From positions 1 to 8,855 of the forward strand of contig CAOKJJ010000193.1 of the NCBI GenBank assembly GCA_948468465.1: DNA of 8,855 bases. Direction: 5' to 3'. The translations under genes were made by a program, and so were the position numbers. Shown here piece after piece: positions 6,281 through 8,855 of the stretch. The DNA comes from an uncultured Eubacterium sp. (GTDB taxonomy: Bacteria > Bacillota_A > Clostridia > Lachnospirales > Lachnospiraceae). Within the stretch, counting starts at the first letter, position 1, and each line of letters begins with the position of its first letter. Under the pieces are notes generated by a model that did no database searches, was not told where the DNA came from, and saw nothing but the letters and a program-made list of their open reading frames with translations.

Positions 6281-7616
6281 AATACACCCCATTGCTTTCT
6301 ATCGTTACATCCAATCCTTCTGCCGCCAATGTGCGGAAAAATATCTTTTGCACGACAGGTTTTTCAAATACCGAACTGAATGTAAACACCAGTGTTTCTT
6401 TATAAGAACAAATGGTACCTTTTAACAGCTGTCCCTTGCTCATTGCCAAAAACGAATGGAACATCTCAATATAAGGCTCATAGGCGTCCCGCACTTTGAT
6501 ATTTCCAATATTCGTTACTGTCGTTGTATTTGCAAGCGCTGATTTTGTATACACAGACCGAATCGCCAGATTTTTAATAATGAGCGGCACCGCACGCATG
6601 GCCAGATTCTTTTCGTTTGATACGTTATAGGAAAAAATATCTTCCAGATTATCCTTGTGAATCTGGCTGCGCAAACTGTCTTTTACAATCTGCCGTACTT
6701 CTTCAAATGTATAATTTTCTTTTTCCGGAAAAAACTCTGCGGATACCATGACAAAGAAATTTTTTGTCGTTACAGAATTAAAATACGGACGCAGATTTAC
6801 TGGTACTGCCGCGCGAATCGGCCGTTTTGCCTGTGCTCCATGTAAATAGCCCTGATAAATGCTCCAGACTACAAGGGAAACAAGATATTCATTAATACTC
6901 ATCTCATGACGTCTGCACACCTCTTTTAGCTGCGGAATATTTAAATATCCATGCATCACGCCAAATTCCTGCGCCCGCAGCCTTGGCGCCTTCATAATGT
7001 ACGCACGGCCGGAACGGTAATTTCTGGCGTGGCTCTTTTTATAGTTCTGCAGAAAGCTGTCTTCCCTGTTCAGAGAAGTTTCCACACTCAGCCGGTCGCC
7101 TTCCTGTTCCCGCAGCTTCGGATGTGACAGCCGCAAATACTGATAGGTCAGCTCTTTTAAAAAATTAATACCGCCCATACCATCTGTCAGCACATGGAAG
7201 ACTTCCAGATTAATTCTGCACATATAATAAGTCACCCGGAACAGATAGCTGTTATTTTTATTTTGCAGTATAAATCGGCACGGGTATGTACTTTCCTCAA
7301 TTACCTCCGGCGCCGGCTTTCCGTTTTCCTCAAAATAATACCAAAAAAAGCCCTGCCGCAAACGGACATTAAATCCGTCAAATTTAGGCAGTACCATATC
7401 CAGCGCCCTTTGCAGCGTCGCTCCAATGACAGGCTCTTTTAATACGACGCTGATCCGATAGACATTCGTCATATCATCCCCTGCAATAACCGGAAATAAA
7501 TGAGCCGTATTATCCAGCTTGTCCCATTTTGGTTCACGTGCCCGTCCGGACGCTTTTCTCTTCAGCTTTGCATTCCTATGATTTTTTTGATTATCTGTTT
7601 TATTCATGTCATTCAT
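6273..7616 (-). CDS. Condensation-fold acyltransferase (alcohol acetyltransferase-like)
   Basis: Protein of 447 aa belonging to the CoA-dependent acyltransferase/condensation superfamily. The diagnostic HxxxDG is HVLTDG (141-146), with His141 as the expected catalytic base. Also visible are PVNLRPYF (272-279), akin to the conserved NLR segment near the domain interface, and TVTNIGNI (366-373) in the C-terminal half. Such enzymes move an acyl group from CoA or a carrier protein to an alcohol or amine. The strongly basic N-terminus (about 11-30) is not a signal peptide, so the protein is probably cytoplasmic or membrane-peripheral. No carrier protein or NRPS module is nearby, which argues for acyl-CoA as donor; the acceptor is unknown. 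It is the first gene of the operon; its ribosome site (AAGTGAAGTG) is weak and I found no convincing promoter. 'Alcohol acetyltransferase' should be read as a family label only. Confidence 0.83.
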   Translation of the reverse strand: MNDMNKTDNQKNHRNAKLKRKASGRAREPKWDKLDNTAHLFPVIAGDDMTNVYRISVVLKEPVIGATLQRALDMVLPKFDGFNVRLRQGFFWYYFEENGKPAPEVIEESTYPCRFILQNKNNSYLFRVTYYMCRINLEVFHVLTDGMGGINFLKELTYQYLRLSHPKLREQEGDRLSVETSLNREDSFLQNYKKSHARNYRSGRAYIMKAPRLRAQEFGVMHGYLNIPQLKEVCRRHEMSINEYLVSLVVWSIYQGYLHGAQAKRPIRAAVPVNLRPYFNSVTTKNFFVMVSAEFFPEKENYTFEEVRQIVKDSLRSQIHKDNLEDIFSYNVSNEKNLAMRAVPLIIKNLAIRSVYTKSALANTTTVTNIGNIKVRDAYEPYIEMFHSFLAMSKGQLLKGTICSYKETLVFTFSSVFEKPVVQKIFFRTLAAEGLDVTIESNGVYYE

Positions 7617-7697
7617 TGCATCACTTCACTTTATTTTGTAATATTCCTATAACATAATTTGCCATAAAAATCTCATTTATGCAACTGTTTCTTGTAA

Positions 7698-7712
7698 AAT
7701 AATCAGAAAATA
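7698..7712. promoter_or_regulatory. CodY-box-like operator between the divergent genes
   Basis: AATAATCAGAAAATA matches the CodY consensus AATTTTCWGAAAATT at 12 of 15 positions, including the CAGAAAAT core. It lies 28 bp before the ilvE -35 box and about 82 bp before the acyltransferase start. CodY controls branched-chain amino acid genes in many Firmicutes, so the location is sensible. AT-rich DNA raises the chance of accidental matches. Confidence 0.45.
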
Positions 7713-7740
7713 AGAATTTAAAAAAATAAAGCCTCACTTC

Positions 7741-7769
7741 TTGACAGCATTCGTTCATGGGGTTAAACT
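7741..7769 (+). promoter_or_regulatory. Sigma-A promoter of ilvE
   Basis: Perfect TTGACA (7741-7746), 17-nt spacer, then TAAACT (7764-7769; 4 of 6 bases of the -10 consensus). Transcription would start near 7776, leaving a leader of about 40 nt. That is too short for a T-box or an attenuator, so control is more likely at initiation. Confidence 0.6.
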
Positions 7770-7805
7770 AAACATGAAAATAACAGAGGATTGACACATT
7801 ATTAA

Positions 7806-7811
7806 GGAAGG
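7806..7811 (+). promoter_or_regulatory. ilvE ribosome binding site
   Basis: GGAAGG is followed by three in-frame ATG codons at 7814, 7817 and 7823. The gap is 2, 5 and 11 nt respectively. The first is too close, so 7817 fits best. 7823 remains possible and would give an MEKKNIDW N-terminus. Confidence 0.6.
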
Positions 7812-7816
7812 TTATG

Positions 7817-8848
7817 ATGAAAATGGAGAAAAAGAACATCGACTGGGAAAATATCGGATTTAGTTATCGAAAGACAGATAAACGCTATGTGGCGGAATTT
7901 AAAAATGGAGCATGGGAAGAAGGCAGGCTTATCGAAGACGACATGATTACGATGAGTGAGTGTGCATGCGTCCTTCAGTACGCGCAGACCTGTTTTGAAG
8001 GCTTAAAAGCATATACAACGAAAGACGGCAGAATCGTAACGTTTCGGCCGGATTTGAATGCCGCACGGATGGAAGATTCGTGTAAGAGGCTTATCATGCC
8101 GGTATTTCCGCAGGACAAGTTCGTGGAAGCGGTTGCAGAGACTGTAAAAGCAAATGCGGCTTATGTACCGCCGTACGGTTCAGGCGCGACATTGTATATC
8201 CGTCCGTACATGTTTGGAAGCAATGCAGTAATAGGCGTAAAACCAGCGGATGAATATCAGTTTCGTATTTTTACAACACCGGTAGGCCCGTATTTTCAGG
8301 GCGGTGTAAAACCTTTGACAATTCGTGTCAGTGATTTTGACCGTGCCGCTCCGCATGGAACAGGCGATATTAAGGCCGGACTGAATTATGCAATGAGCCT
8401 GTATCCGATAGTAACAGCACATCAAGAAGGTTATGATGAAAATATGTATCTGGACGCGGGAACAAGGACATACGTGGAAGAAACAGGCGGAGCCAATTTC
8501 CTGTTTGTGACAAAAGACAATAAGATCGTAACACCGCAGTCCGACAGTATCCTGCCGTCTATTACAAGACGTTCTCTGATGGTAGTAGCGGAAAAATATT
8601 TAAACATGCAGGTAGAGCAGCGAAAAGTAACTCTGGAAGAAGTAAAAGATTTTGCAGAATGCGGCCTGTGCGGAACAGCAGCCGTTATTTCCCCGGTAGG
8701 CAAAATCGTAGACCACGGCAAAGAAATCTGCCTGCCAAGCGGTATGGAAAAGATGGGACCAGTGACGCAGAAGTTATATGATACGCTTACAGGTATTCAA
8801 ATGGGACATATAGAAGCGCCGGAAGGCTGGATTAGAGAAATTTGCTAG
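7817..8848 (+). CDS. ilvE: Branched-chain amino acid aminotransferase, group II
   Basis: PLP-dependent fold-type IV aminotransferase (343 aa from ATG 7817; normal for group II BCATs). It interconverts leucine, isoleucine and valine with their 2-oxo acids using glutamate/2-oxoglutarate, in the cytoplasm. Numbered from this start, the N-terminal part carries QYAQTCFEGLKAY (54-66), typical of BCATs. The PLP lysine is Lys186 in GDIKAGLNYA. The class IV signature EETGGANFLF follows (221-230), and GTAAVISPVG (286-295) contacts the cofactor and substrate carboxylate in relatives. A CGLC motif (282-285) sits where some BCATs have a redox CxxC. The gene is complete and alone on the plus strand, with its own promoter and a CodY-like site upstream. 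Its terminator would lie beyond the window. Confidence 0.95.
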   Translation: MKMEKKNIDWENIGFSYRKTDKRYVAEFKNGAWEEGRLIEDDMITMSECACVLQYAQTCFEGLKAYTTKDGRIVTFRPDLNAARMEDSCKRLIMPVFPQDKFVEAVAETVKANAAYVPPYGSGATLYIRPYMFGSNAVIGVKPADEYQFRIFTTPVGPYFQGGVKPLTIRVSDFDRAAPHGTGDIKAGLNYAMSLYPIVTAHQEGYDENMYLDAGTRTYVEETGGANFLFVTKDNKIVTPQSDSILPSITRRSLMVVAEKYLNMQVEQRKVTLEEVKDFAECGLCGTAAVISPVGKIVDHGKEICLPSGMEKMGPVTQKLYDTLTGIQMGHIEAPEGWIREIC

Positions 8849-8855
8849 AATGAAA

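Noticed and set aside
7776..7813. T-box or other attenuator before ilvE
   Set aside because: The predicted leader is only about 40 nt, with no specifier stem, T-box sequence or terminator.
8180..8721. Minus-strand frames of 81 and 96 aa over ilvE
   Set aside because: Antisense to a complete, highly conserved aminotransferase, with no ribosome site or known domain.

Overview
The window looks like a chromosomal segment of a Lachnospiraceae-type Firmicute (Clostridia). This rests on the protein families present: a Csp-like cytoplasmic subtilase, a zinc-ribbon six-helix membrane protein of the DUF6320 type, an 'alcohol acetyltransferase'-like condensation-fold enzyme and a group II IlvE. Strong AGGAGG-type ribosome sites and AT-rich intergenic DNA agree. 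No rRNA, tRNA, insertion sequence, CRISPR array or prophage gene is visible.

Layout. Positions 1-324 are AT-rich and gene-free except for an intrinsic terminator (221-271) serving the leftward gene next to it. Leftward genes fill 325-7616: a Csp/S8 subtilase (325-2010), a terminator (2053-2102), a small two-helix membrane protein (2115-2618) and a divergent ClpX (2650-4098). The last two form an apparent operon. Its leader (about 4099-4385) follows a near-consensus sigma-A promoter (4391-4419) and carries an 11-bp degenerate tandem repeat (4126-4293). Next comes a three-gene leftward operon: acyltransferase (6273-7616), zinc-ribbon membrane protein (5606-6280, overlapping it by 8 nt) and an HSL-family alpha/beta hydrolase (4514-5560). 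A divergent intergenic region (7617-7813) with a CodY-box-like site and a sigma-A promoter leads into the only rightward gene, ilvE (7817-8848).

How the genes may work together. ClpX is an AAA+ unfoldase, but this copy has no clpP beside it and differs from canonical ClpX in its zinc finger and in the RKH pore loop. It is best read as a specialised paralogue, possibly working with the membrane protein encoded 31 nt downstream. The acyltransferase, membrane protein and hydrolase look like a small ester-making and ester-cleaving module of unknown substrate. IlvE handles branched-chain amino acids and is plausibly under CodY control.

The most unusual points are the divergent ClpX with its repeat-filled leader and the uncharacterised acyltransferase/membrane protein/esterase operon. 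Both functional readings are inference.
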